From NCBI RefSeq assembly GCF_028682175.1, contig NZ_JANHKS010000017.1:1-64000 (forward strand): a DNA stretch of 64,000 nucleotides. Reading direction: 5' to 3'. The stretch is from Pseudomonas putida. GTDB taxonomy: Bacteria > Pseudomonadota > Gammaproteobacteria > Pseudomonadales > Pseudomonadaceae. The translations under genes were made by a program, and so were the position numbers. A model generated the notes under the pieces. The model did no database searches, was not told where the DNA came from, and was given only the letters and a program-made list of their open reading frames with translations. Each line of letters opens with the position of its first letter. Positions within the stretch are counted from its first letter, which is position 1. Below are positions 49,005-58,500 of the stretch, in pieces.

Positions 49005-49536
49005 CTGTTGCTCCTGGAGCAGGGTTCAAGTGAGTCCGCATAGCCATTATCGGCAGCAGCTGCGCAAACCTGAGTCAGAAGATAAGCGCCTTACGCCGTA
49101 TTTGATATCACATTAACATCATGTTCTACTGAGAAATATCCCGACCCGGGAAATCATCGACTATAGTGGCTCTTAGCCGCACTCTTTCTGCACCCTCGGA
49201 GAAACCCCTAGGGGCATTCCTTATCCGCCATCGGGGCAAACCTGATATTCGCGGTATCTAATTGCCATTATTGTGACGGCATTCTCATTGAATGAATGGA
49301 GTCAGATACGTGGTCGCGCTCGCGGAATCCCTCGATCCCCCCGTAAGAACAGTGATAACGGACCGCCAGATCCGACCTGCGACACGAGGAGTTGCGCAAG
49401 ATCGCGTCTCGTTGGCTGCAAGAAAATTGAGAATTTCAGAAACGCCCTACAGACTTTTAATTGCCTTCAACATTAACTTTGGGCCACTCGCCCCCGGCGA
49501 CTCTGGATCGCCCGCCATGAAGAGTGGAGATTTCAC
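49005..49536. promoter_or_regulatory. Intergenic region upstream of the HPt-like gene
   Basis: 532 bases, AT-richer around 49060-49160. It contains the palindrome CCCCTAGGGG (49205-49214) flanked by GAAA and CATTCC, a possible operator. A short open frame at 49292-49543 has unusual composition and no clear ribosome site, so it is not called. Confidence 0.45.
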
Positions 49537-50046
49537 ATGCTGAACGGCAATGAATGGCATCAACTGCACGGTGATTTTCTCAACGACGGCCAACGCCTGC
49601 TGGATCGCGCGGACGAATGCCTGAGCCACCTGGAACTGATCAACGACGACAAGGACGCCATCGAAGCCCTGCTCGGCGTCCTGCAACGCATCGCCGGCCT
49701 GGCCGACGCTGCCAGCGTGGCGCCGGTCGCGGGTTTCTCCCGACAGTTGCGCTATCTGCTGTATTTCGCAGGCGCCACCGGGCGTTTGCAGCCCAAGGCA
49801 CTGGTGTCGCTGCGCCAGTGCCTGTCGCTGTTGTCGTGGCAGATCGAGCTGATCGACCCCGTCACGGGCCTCTTGCCGCTGGACGATCAGGAGCAGCACG
49901 AACTGCTTGAACAGTTTGGCTGCTGCTGCGGCATCGGTACCCTCGAAAACAGCAATACCGTCACCGTCGACTGGCCCGTTACCCTCAAATTAGTGCATCG
50001 CGAACCGCCCCCAGACGAGCACGTCGGCCACACCGGCGCACGCTGA
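49537..50046 (+). CDS. HPt-like (CheA P1-like) protein without the phosphorylatable His
   Basis: A 169-residue soluble protein. Residues about 10-75 follow the HPt/CheA-P1 layout: a first helix FLNDGQRLLDRADECLSHLE, then a second helix where the usual (L/F)HTLKG motif should be, which here reads LQRIAGLA. His is replaced by Gln and Lys by Ala, so phosphotransfer is unlikely. The C-terminal part (residues 80-169) is not recognised and contains a CCC cluster (GCCCGIG). It may be a decoy or scaffold for receivers encoded downstream. A GGAG site precedes the ATG. Confidence 0.65.
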   Translation: MLNGNEWHQLHGDFLNDGQRLLDRADECLSHLELINDDKDAIEALLGVLQRIAGLADAASVAPVAGFSRQLRYLLYFAGATGRLQPKALVSLRQCLSLLSWQIELIDPVTGLLPLDDQEQHELLEQFGCCCGIGTLENSNTVTVDWPVTLKLVHREPPPDEHVGHTGAR

Positions 50047-50515
50047 CCCTTTTCAGTCTCGACGCTGCCGGCATGTCACCAACCTGGACGACATGCCTGA
50101 AAACGACAATTGATCTTCACCATCACTGGAACATGGCCAAACGCGACATGCCTGCAACTTCCTCCTTGCCTCGCGACGCGGCAAGCGGCACGCTGAAGTT
50201 CTGAAGCAGGACACCCCTATTGTTGCCGGGCTTTTCCAACTCCAATAATTAGCACCATCGTTCCACCGTCAGATCCTGACTAATCGGACAAATACCTTGC
50301 TGGTCTTATTTACACTCAAGGCTTATTAACGTCAGCATTTAAGGTAAGATCGGCGCCCGCGAATGAACGCCGAAAGTGTTTACGCGCATTACCGTTGTTG
50401 AACGTCGACCCCAGATTTTTTGTATACACGTAACAGGCCAGCAGCTGTGCTTCATTCTGTTGACCTCCTTAAGTGGCCTGACAACTATTGCTCAGGTATC
50501 CGCAACAATAATCCG
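50047..50515. promoter_or_regulatory. Non-coding region before the kinase gene
   Basis: 469 bases with mixed composition. A small hairpin GCCTTGCCTCGCGACGCGGC-like lies at about 50165-50186. Nothing else supported is visible; the promoter of the kinase/regulator pair is probably here. Confidence 0.35.
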
Positions 50516-51421
50516 ATGGCTTCATCCGCTATGCATGGCAGCAACAGTATTTCCAGGTCCTGGGCCTTGGGCTCGAACAAAGCATTACGATGGGCAGCAC
50601 TCTCGTGCCTGGCAGCAAGCGCATGCAATGTCGGCGTTTACCTTTTCGGCAACGGCCTGCCATGGGGCCTGCTGGTGCTCAACGTCCTGGTTTTCCTGAG
50701 CATTGGCTACAGCATCAGCCGTCCCAGCCACACCATCGAGTTTCAGCCTCAGGAACTGGCGCAGCATATGCTCCAGGTCCAGGAGACCGAACGCCATCGC
50801 CTGAGCCGCGAGTTGCACGACGACATCGGCCAGATGCTGACCGCAGCGAAGATGCAGAGCGACTGGCTGCAACGCCGGGCCGCCCAGGACCTGCACCCTC
50901 AGTGCGCCATGCTCAACAACATTCTGGACGAGACCCTGGCCAAGGTTCGGGACGTGTCGGCCATTCTGAATCCGCGCCAACTGACCAGCCTGGGTCTTGA
51001 AGCCAGCCTGCGCGAACACCTGCTGCGCACGCTGGCCGACACCTCGATCCTCTGGAGCCTGGAGTGCCATCAGCGCCTGGCGGGAATCCCCGAGGAGATG
51101 GCCGTCGCGGCGTTTCGCATCACCCAGGAAGCCGTGACCAACATGCTGCGCCACGCCCAGGCCCGCAATCTGCTGGTGCGGATTCAGCGCCGTCCCGAAG
51201 GCCTGGCGTTGAGCGTATCGGACGATGGCCTGGGGTTCTCCCCGGCCAGCAACCCTGGCCAGCAAGGCCAGCGCGGCATGGCGGGCATGATCGAACGCGC
51301 GACGCTGCTGGGCGGCCACCTGACCGTAGACAGCCAGCCCGGCCACGGCACTCATATCCAAGCCCTGTTCCCCTGGGCGCCCCGCGCCCGCGAACGCGCT
51401 GACATAAGTAAGCATTCATGA
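50516..51421 (+). CDS. Membrane-anchored sensor histidine kinase (HisKA_3 type)
   Basis: A roughly 301-residue kinase with two short hydrophobic segments near the N-terminus (residues about 25-65) and no large sensor domain. The dimerisation box HRLSRELHDDIGQML carries the phospho-His, and the ATP domain has NMLRHAQA (N box) and SDDGLGFS (G1). HisKA_3 kinases pair with LuxR-type regulators, and here the regulator gene overlaps its stop by four bases. Start ATG at 50516 is likely but has a poor ribosome site; a TTG at 50420 is an alternative. Probably senses a membrane-level signal. Confidence 0.85.
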   Translation: MASSAMHGSNSISRSWALGSNKALRWAALSCLAASACNVGVYLFGNGLPWGLLVLNVLVFLSIGYSISRPSHTIEFQPQELAQHMLQVQETERHRLSRELHDDIGQMLTAAKMQSDWLQRRAAQDLHPQCAMLNNILDETLAKVRDVSAILNPRQLTSLGLEASLREHLLRTLADTSILWSLECHQRLAGIPEEMAVAAFRITQEAVTNMLRHAQARNLLVRIQRRPEGLALSVSDDGLGFSPASNPGQQGQRGMAGMIERATLLGGHLTVDSQPGHGTHIQALFPWAPRARERADISKHS

Positions 51422-52077
51422 TCTGCAATCTTCTTCTGGTCGATGACCACGCCCTGATCCGCGCGGGGGTACGCGCACTGGTGTCTGACATTCCCGGTTA
51501 CCAGGTCATCGGCGAAGCCGCCGATGGCGCGCAATTGCTGGAAATGACCCTGGACCTGAAACCCGACATCATCCTGCTGGACATCTCGATGCGAGACAGC
51601 AACGGCCTGGATGCGCTCGAACGCCTGCACAAGGCACTGCCGGACAGCAAGGTGCTGATCCTGTCGATGCACACCGATCCGCAGATGATCATGCGCGCAC
51701 TGGAAAGCGGCGCCCACGGCTACCTGCTCAAGGATGCCACTGCCACCGAGATCGAGCAGGCACTGGAAGCGCTGCGCAACGACGAGCGCTACCTGAGCCC
51801 CGCCATTGCCCACACGGTGATCAACCAGGCACTGGTCAGCGCCCAGAACACCAGGGCGGAACCGGTGGAGAACCACAACCTCACGGCTCGCCAACTGGAG
51901 ATCCTGCGCCTGATCGTGCGCGGCAAATCCACCCGCGAAATCGCCAACGGCCTGAGCCTGAGCGTCAAGACCGTCGAAACTCACCGCTCCCAGATCATGA
52001 AACGCCTGCAGATCTACGACGTTGCGGGCCTGGTCCTGTTCTGCGTCCGGGAACGCATCATCAGCCTGGACGATTGA
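51418..52077 (+). CDS. LuxR-type (NarL) response regulator
   Basis: A 219-residue regulator: receiver with acidic Asp9-Asp10 and phospho-Asp55 in IILLDISMRD, and a C-terminal LuxR helix-turn-helix (LTARQLEILRLIVRGKSTREIAN, then SVKTVETHRSQIMKRL). It is the partner of the preceding kinase. Target genes are unknown; the overlap implies stoichiometric production. The following REP element probably ends the unit. Confidence 0.9.
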   Translation: MICNLLLVDDHALIRAGVRALVSDIPGYQVIGEAADGAQLLEMTLDLKPDIILLDISMRDSNGLDALERLHKALPDSKVLILSMHTDPQMIMRALESGAHGYLLKDATATEIEQALEALRNDERYLSPAIAHTVINQALVSAQNTRAEPVENHNLTARQLEILRLIVRGKSTREIANGLSLSVKTVETHRSQIMKRLQIYDVAGLVLFCVRERIISLDD

Positions 52078-52111
52078 CCGGCCCGCACGCCGACACCGCC
52101 ATCGTCCTGCC

Positions 52112-52178
52112 CTGTAGCAGCACGGCTTGCCGGCGGGCGATTTCAAGGACGCCGTCGCGGGCAAGCGCGCTCCTACAG
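52112..52178. repeat. Chimeric REPIN joining two REP families
   Basis: Left arm has the CTGTAGCAGCACGGCTTGCC form; right arm has CGTCGCGGGCAAGCGCGCTC followed by CTACAG. Each matches a different family seen elsewhere in the window, yet they pair as inverted arms. Confidence 0.75.
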
Positions 52179-52290
52179 GATTGGGGCCAGGCACAGAGAC
52201 CGCGTTGCTACGGGAAGGTGGCGTGTTTTAGGTGTTGATTCAAGTGCGCGATGGCTCAGGCGGCGCAGAGTGCGACGTCAAGGCGCCAGC

Positions 52291-52342
52291 CGACGCGGAG
52301 CGTCAAAACCGGCATTCCCACGCGGAGCGTGGGAACGATCAA
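52291..52342. repeat. Composite two-hairpin repeat, copy 2
   Basis: In inverted order relative to the copy at 26161: GACGCGGAGCGTC, then TTCCCACGC and GCGTGGGAA around GGA (52315-52335). Flanks GATCGTT (complement) also match. Confidence 0.75.
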
Positions 52343-52360
52343 AACAACGATCAATAACAA

Positions 52361-52738
52361 CTAATTGAGCAACCGCTGGATCTGCGCATGCAAGCTGTCC
52401 ATTGTGAACGGCTTGGCCAGAATCGGCGCCTTGCGCGCAATCGGACTGCCTGACTCGACAATCTCCGCCGGATACCCACTGATGAAGATGACCTTGAGCT
52501 CCGGTCGCAGCTTGACCGCGGGCTCGGCGATCATCACACCCGACACACCGCCCGGCAGGCGATAGTCAGTGATCATCAGATCCAGGTGAGGTTTGGTGGC
52601 GAGGATTTCGAATGCCTGCTCACCGTTCTCCGCCTGCAACACCCGATACCCTTCTCCGGACAGATAGTCGGAGAGCAGCATCAGAATCAGCGGCTCGTCT
52701 TCGACGATCAGTACGACATTTTCTGCATCAGAGCTCAT
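52361..52738 (-). CDS. Single-domain response regulator
   Basis: A 125-residue receiver with no output domain: acidic pair Glu13-Asp14 in IVEDEP, phospho-Asp58 in LMITDYRLPGG, the signalling Ser in IFISGYP and Lys in ILAKPF. Such CheY-like or FixJ-type receivers act by protein contact. The YRLPGG and SGYP features put it with receivers that pair with hybrid kinases. It is on the same strand as the downstream-of-kinase genes that follow to the right and could be the last gene of that operon, 167 bases from the neighbour. Confidence 0.88.
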   Translation of the reverse strand: MSSDAENVVLIVEDEPLILMLLSDYLSGEGYRVLQAENGEQAFEILATKPHLDLMITDYRLPGGVSGVMIAEPAVKLRPELKVIFISGYPAEIVESGSPIARKAPILAKPFTMDSLHAQIQRLLN

Positions 52739-52905
52739 TGGGACGCCTTCGATCTTGTAAATAGCTGCCATTACGACCATGGCCCGCGCTGGAGGTTGCG
52801 CAGAAAAATCAGTTATTTACCTCAGCGGTCATGACAGATCGAAGCGAGCGCGCTGGCAACCTGACGGCAGCGCTCTGGCCCGATGTTTCCGGTGCCCGAA
52901 GGCGT

Positions 52906-54087
52906 TCAAAGCGGCAGGCTGATGCGGAACATCGAACCCTTGCCCTCTTCGCTTTCCACCGTGATCGAACCCCCGTGGGCGGCGACGATCTGATCAGAAA
53001 TGAACAGGCCAAGCCCCAGCCCCGCAACCACATGGCTGGCCGACACCCGCTCGAATTGCTGAAAGATCCGTTTCTGGTTCTCGGGACTGATGCCGATGCC
53101 CTGGTCGCGAATTTCCACACGCGCCTCGTTACCCTCGCAGTACACCCGAACCTCGATGGGCTTATGGGCGCCGTATCGCAGGGCGTTGGTCAGCAGATTG
53201 GCCACCACTTGCTCAAGGCGGAACTCGTCCCACACCCCGATCACCGGCTCGCTGGCATGCAGGGTCACCACGCTTTCGGCGGCGGCGATCTGCGCCCCGT
53301 AGCTTTCCAGCAGGTTGACCACCAGCTCCGACAGGTCGAACGCGGTGGTGCGGATCGACAGTTTGCCGGTACGGATACGCGATACGTCGAGCATGTCCTC
53401 GATCAGGCGAATCAGGCTCTGGATCTGCCGTTCATCGCGCTCGACCATGGCCTTGAGCTTGTCCATGGTGAACGCCGACGCGTTGTCCTTGGCCAGGTGC
53501 AACTTGCGCAACTGGGTTTCGAGAATCAACCCGTTGAGCGGCGTACGCACTTCATGGGACACGATGGACATGAAATCGTCGCGCATGCGGATCGCGTGCT
53601 CGAGTTCATTCTGCGTCGACTTGAGCTCACGCAGCAGCGCCTCCTGCTCCTGGCGGCTGCGTTCCAGTTCCTCGACCTGTTGCTTCATGGCCTTGCGCTG
53701 GCGGTACAGGTCGACGAATACGTTGACCTTGCTCTTGACCGCATGGATATCCAGCGGCTTGTGCAGGAAGTCCACCGCGCCACTTTCATAACCCTTGAAC
53801 GCGTAGTTGTACTCGCGTGCGGCGGCGCTGACGAAAATGATCGGGATACTCTTGGTCTTCTCGGTGCTGCGCATCAGCTCGGCCAGTTCGAAACCGTCCA
53901 TGCCCGGCATCTGCACATCGAGAATCGCCATGGCGAATTCGTGCTCCAGCAGCAGCGACAACGCCTCGACGGCGGTCTGCGCCTTGAAGACCTGGCGGTC
54001 CTCGCGCTTGATGAGCGCTTCAAGGGCCAACAGGTTTTCCGGCAGATCGTCGACGATCAGCAGTTTGGCAGTGGTTTCAGTCAGCAT
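52906..54087 (-). CDS. Receiver-histidine kinase hybrid (N-terminal REC)
   Basis: A 393-residue soluble protein: an N-terminal receiver (phospho-Asp57 in AILDVQMPGMDG), a coiled-coil linker (about residues 125-165) and a HisKA/HATPase core (phospho-His in MSIVSHEVRTPLNG, later NALRYGA, RDQGIGIS, GLGLGLF). No membrane segments, so it works downstream of another kinase. It overlaps the CheB-type gene by seven bases, implying coupled synthesis. It may relay phosphate from the large hybrid kinase upstream. Confidence 0.9.
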   Translation of the reverse strand: MLTETTAKLLIVDDLPENLLALEALIKREDRQVFKAQTAVEALSLLLEHEFAMAILDVQMPGMDGFELAELMRSTEKTKSIPIIFVSAAAREYNYAFKGYESGAVDFLHKPLDIHAVKSKVNVFVDLYRQRKAMKQQVEELERSRQEQEALLRELKSTQNELEHAIRMRDDFMSIVSHEVRTPLNGLILETQLRKLHLAKDNASAFTMDKLKAMVERDERQIQSLIRLIEDMLDVSRIRTGKLSIRTTAFDLSELVVNLLESYGAQIAAAESVVTLHASEPVIGVWDEFRLEQVVANLLTNALRYGAHKPIEVRVYCEGNEARVEIRDQGIGISPENQKRIFQQFERVSASHVVAGLGLGLFISDQIVAAHGGSITVESEEGKGSMFRISLPL

Positions 54088-54710
54088 GCAATTCGTTCCA
54101 GCTCAACCAACAACCGCCCGATATCGGGCAAGGGCAAGAGAAAATCAGGTGTGCGCAGGGCCAGCGCGGCATCAGGCATGGTACGTACCAGCGCGCTGGC
54201 CGGGTCCTGGACTACGGTAAGACCACCGTACTCCTTGATTCGTGCCATGCCCTGCGCACCATCGTTGTTGGCACCGGTCAGCAATACCCCCGCAAGCCTG
54301 GAATCGTAAGCATCGGCGGCCGATTCGAAGAGGATATCGATGCTCGGACGCGAGAAGAAAACCCGCTCTTCCTGGCTCAGCGACAGGCTCAGGTCGGCCT
54401 CCACAGAAAGGTGATAACCGGGCCCGGCGAAATAGAGTGTGCCCGGCGCGATGGGTTCCTTGTCGGCCGCTTCTTTTACCGGGATCGGCACATGGGCGCT
54501 GAACACATCGGCCAACAGGCTGCGGCGCTCATCGGGCAGGTGCAGGACGGTAATGATCGGCAAGCGATAGCCCTTGGGCAACAGGCGGAAAATCTTCAGC
54601 AAGGCCTCGACACCGCCAGCGGAGGCGCCTACCACGATGGCATCGACCGCTGGCAACGCGGGCCTGTCTACACCTGCATCGGCATCGGCGCCGGGAAAGG
54701 ACGTTCTCAT
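54081..54710 (-). CDS. Stand-alone CheB-type methylesterase domain
   Basis: A 209-residue protein with only the catalytic domain of CheB: nucleophile Ser30 in VVGASAGG, His57 in VLHLPDERR and a catalytic Asp near residue 150 in LTGANNDGAQGM. The regulatory receiver is missing. CheB removes methyl groups from Glu side chains of chemoreceptors; no receptor is encoded nearby. The start at 54710 overlaps the CheR stop by four bases, and its stop overlaps the next gene by seven. Substrate is open: possibly the hybrid kinase of the same operon. Confidence 0.88.
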   Translation of the reverse strand: MRTSFPGADADAGVDRPALPAVDAIVVGASAGGVEALLKIFRLLPKGYRLPIITVLHLPDERRSLLADVFSAHVPIPVKEAADKEPIAPGTLYFAGPGYHLSVEADLSLSLSQEERVFFSRPSIDILFESAADAYDSRLAGVLLTGANNDGAQGMARIKEYGGLTVVQDPASALVRTMPDAALALRTPDFLLPLPDIGRLLVELERIAC

Positions 54711-55528
54711 GATTTGCGGTAGATCCGTTCCTGCTTGACCAGAGGCTCGAACCGGTCCTTGAAGTCTGAAAAATCCAGAGTTTCCTTGCTGCCCAGCACC
54801 AGGAAGCCCCGGTGGCCCAGGGATTCGTGAAACAGCCCGAATGCCCGGTTCTGAAGCTTCTTGTTGAAGTAGATCAGCACATTGCGACACGAGATCAATT
54901 GTGTTTCGGAAAACACGCTGTCGGTGGCCAGGCTATGGTCGGCGAAGGTCACGTTTTCCCGCAGCGTCTTGTCGAAGATCGCATAGTCGTAAGCTTCAGT
55001 GTAGTACTCGGAAAACCGCCGCTTGCCGCCCGCCTTGAGGTAGTTCTCGTTGTACACGCGCACGTTCTCCATGGAGTAGATGCCTTGTTTGGCCTTCTCC
55101 AGGGACGCGGGGTTGATGTCGGTGGCATAGATGATGGTGCGGTCGAGCAGGCCTTCTTCGCGCAGCAGGATCGCCATCGAATAGACCTCCTCCCCGGTGC
55201 TGCACCCGGCAATCCAGATCTTCAACGACGGGTAGGTCTTGAGCAGCGGCACCACTTCGTGGCGGATCGCCAGGAAATGCGTCGGGTCGCGAAACATCTC
55301 GCTGACCGGAATCGTCAGGAATTGCAGCAGTTGCATGAACGCCGAAGGGTCGTGCAGCACCCGCTCCTGCAACGCCGAAATGGTCTTGACCTCGAACTGA
55401 CGCAACGCATGGCCGACGCGTCGCTTGATCGACGCGCCGGAGTAGTCACGAAAGTCGTAGCTGTATTTCAGGTAGATCGCCTCGATCAGCAAGCGCAATT
55501 CAATGTCTATGTTTCGCTCAAGGGCCAT
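54707..55528 (-). CDS. CheR-type protein-glutamate methyltransferase
   Basis: A 273-residue methyltransferase with the CheR N-terminal helical domain (residues 1-70, with FRDYSGASIKRRVGHALRQF) and a SAM-binding domain (IWIAGCSTGEEVYSMAIL). The motif ISCRNVLIYFN is typical of CheR. It lacks the C-terminal pentapeptide-binding or TPR extension, so it finds its target without one. It overlaps the CheB gene and is followed by no receptor. It lies 49 bases from the giant hybrid kinase gene. Confidence 0.92.
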   Translation of the reverse strand: MALERNIDIELRLLIEAIYLKYSYDFRDYSGASIKRRVGHALRQFEVKTISALQERVLHDPSAFMQLLQFLTIPVSEMFRDPTHFLAIRHEVVPLLKTYPSLKIWIAGCSTGEEVYSMAILLREEGLLDRTIIYATDINPASLEKAKQGIYSMENVRVYNENYLKAGGKRRFSEYYTEAYDYAIFDKTLRENVTFADHSLATDSVFSETQLISCRNVLIYFNKKLQNRAFGLFHESLGHRGFLVLGSKETLDFSDFKDRFEPLVKQERIYRKS

Positions 55529-55577
55529 CAGTAAAACCTGGTCTTTCTACGGGCGTGATCCAGTTGATCGAATCCAT

Positions 55578-58500
55578 TCAGATACGTTCCATTTTTGGCA
55601 ACCACACACGAATCAGCGAGAACAGCCGGTCCAGGTCGATGGGTTTGGCCAGGTAGTCATTGGAGCCTGCTGCCAGGCAGCGCTCCTGATCGTCCTTCAT
55701 GGCCTTGGCGGTGACGGCGATGATCGGCAGTTTGCGCCAGCGCGGGTCCTTGCGGATTTCAATGGTGGCTTCGTAACCGTCCATTTCCGGCATCATCACG
55801 TCCATCAGCACCAGGTCGATGTCATCAACCGCCTTGAGCCTTTCGATGGCCTCAAGGCCGTTGCGGCCGACCTCGACCACGGCGCCCTTGTGCTCCAGCG
55901 CGCTGGTCAGGGCGAAGATGTTGCGCACGTCGTCGTCCACCACCAGGATCTTGCGCCCCTCGAACACGCGGTCGCGGCTGCGGGCGGTCTTGAGCATTTT
56001 CTGGCGCTCGTTGGACAACTGCGATTCGACCTTGTGCAGGAACAGCGTCACCTCGTCGAGCAGGCGCTCCGGTGAGCGCGCGCCCTTGATGATGATGGTG
56101 CGCGAATACTTGAGCAGCTCGGCCTCTTCCTCGCGGGTCAGGTTGCGACCGGTGTACACGATGACCGGCGGGAACGAGCAGATCTCGTCGGTGGACATGC
56201 GTTTGAGCAGGTCATTGCCGAGCATGTCCGGCAGTTTCAGGTCGATGATCATGCAGTCGTAGGCGTTTTCGCGCAGCAGCTCAAGGGCGTCCTGAGCGAA
56301 ACCCACGGCGGTGATTTCGATGTCATCGTCGCCGATCAGCCGGGCAATGCTGTCGCGTTGCAGGGCATCGTCCTCCACCAGCAGGATGCGCTTGACCTTC
56401 TGCGTGAGCTTGGCTTCGAGACGTGCGAAGACGTCTTTCAACTCTTCACGGGTGGTCGGCTTGACCGCGTAGCCAATGGCGCCCATTTGCAGCGCCGCTT
56501 CCTGGCGATCCTCGACGGAAATCACGTGCACCGGAATGTGCCGGGTGCTTGGCATTTCCTTCAGGCGCTGCAGGACCGTCAGCCCGGAATGGTCAGGCAG
56601 GCGCATGTCCAGCAGGATGGCATCCGGCATGAAGGCCGACGCCAGCTCGAAGCCCTCGTCGGCGGCATGGGCCACCAAGCAGTGATAGCCCAGCTCGTGG
56701 GCCAGGTCGTAGAGGATATGGGCAAAACGCACCTCGTCCTCGATCACCAGAATGCAGCGCTTGGTGAACGGCACCTTGTCACGGTCATCGGCAAAGCGCG
56801 GGATCGGCTCGGCGTCCGGCGCGGCAGTGGCAACAACCTGCGCTTCGCGCGCAGGAGCAGCCGGCGCGGGAGCCGGCGCCGATGCCACAGGTGCAGTCTG
56901 CGCAGGCAGCGGCGTGGCGTCCTCGGCATACTGCTCAGGCATGACCAGGGTAAACACGCTGCCCTGCCCCGGCGTACTGGTGACGGAAATCGAACCGCCC
57001 AGCAGATGGGCAAGGTCACGGGAAATCGAAAGGCCCAGGCCGGTGCCGCCGAAACGCCGGTTGGTGGTGCCGTCGGCCTGGTGGAAGGCCTCGAAAATGA
57101 TCTGCTGTTGATGCTCGGCGATGCCGATGCCCGAATCGCGCACGGTGAAGGCAATGCCCCCGCCCGGCTGGCCCGACACCGTCAGGCTGACGGCGCCGGT
57201 GTCGGTGAACTTGACGGCGTTGGACAGCAGGTTCTTGAGCACCTGCTCCAGACGCTGGCGGTCGGTGTACAGCGCAACCGGCGTGCCAGGCTGGACCTCC
57301 ACCGAGAACTGCAGGTGCTTGTCGGCGGCCAGCGGTTCGAAGGTCATGCGCAGGCTGTCGACCAGGCGGCTGATGCTGGCGTTTTCCGGGCGTACGTCGA
57401 GCTTGCCGGCCTCGACCTTGGCGATGTCGAGAATGTCATTGATCAGATTCAGCAGGTCGTTGCCGGCCGAGTAGATCGACTCGGCGAACACCACCTGTTC
57501 GTTGGTGAGGTTTTCCTGCGGGTTTTCCGCCAGCAACTTGGCCAGGATCAACGAACTGTTGAGTGGCGTGCGCAGCTCGTGGGACATGTTGGCGAGGAAT
57601 TCGGACTTGTACTTGCTCGAACGCTGAAGCTCGTCGGCACGGGCCTGGAGTTCGACCTGGGCGATGCTCAGCTCCTCATTGTTGCGATCCAGCGCATCAC
57701 GCTGGTCGGCCAGCGCCCGGCTCTGTTCGGCCAGTTGCTCGTTGGTCTGTTCAAGCTCCACCTGCTGGGTTTCCAGATGGGCCTGAGACTCCTTGAGGAT
57801 CCGCGACTGCTCTTCGAGCTCTTCGTTGGCGGTGCGCAGTTCTTCCTGCTGGACCTGCAATTCTTCGTTGAGCTGCTGGGTTTCGGCCAACACTTCCTGA
57901 AGACGTTGACGGTAGCGCGCCGCCTCGATCGAGGTGCCGACGTTTTCGGCCACCAGTTTCAGGAACTCGAGGTCGCGCGGCGTCAGCTCGCGCAGGAAGC
58001 CCAACTCCACCACACCATTGACCTGGTCATCGTTGCGGGTCGGGACCACGGCGACGCTGCGCGGCGAGCCTTCCCCCAGGCCGGACGTGACCTTGAAGTA
58101 ATCGGGCGGGAGGTCGTCCAGGGTGATGATCTGGTTCTGCTCGGCGGCCTTGCCGACCATGCCTTCGCCGCTGAAGATCGACTGTTCCTGGAGTTCCTGC
58201 TGGCGGGAGAAACCATAGGAGGCAACGCGCAACAGCCCCCCGTGCTCCTGGCGAACGTAAACCGCCGCAACCACCGCGCCCAGGTAATGGGCAAAGAAAT
58301 GCAGCACGTTGCGCCCCAGCAGGTTCAGGGTCAGTTGCCCGATCACCTGCTCGGCCAGCTCACTCTGCCCGTTGCGCAGCCAGGCCACGTGCGCCAGGCG
58401 CTCGGCGTCTTCCTGTTGGGCCTTGAAGTAAGCGGCGTAACTTTGCGAGAGCGCCGACATGTCGCGGCGACCGACCCAGGCCAACACCCCGCTGACCAGC

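Noticed and set aside
49292..49543. A possible 83-residue gene before the HPt-like gene
   Set aside because: It overlaps the next gene's start, has no recognisable ribosome site or domain, and its codon use is unlike neighbours.
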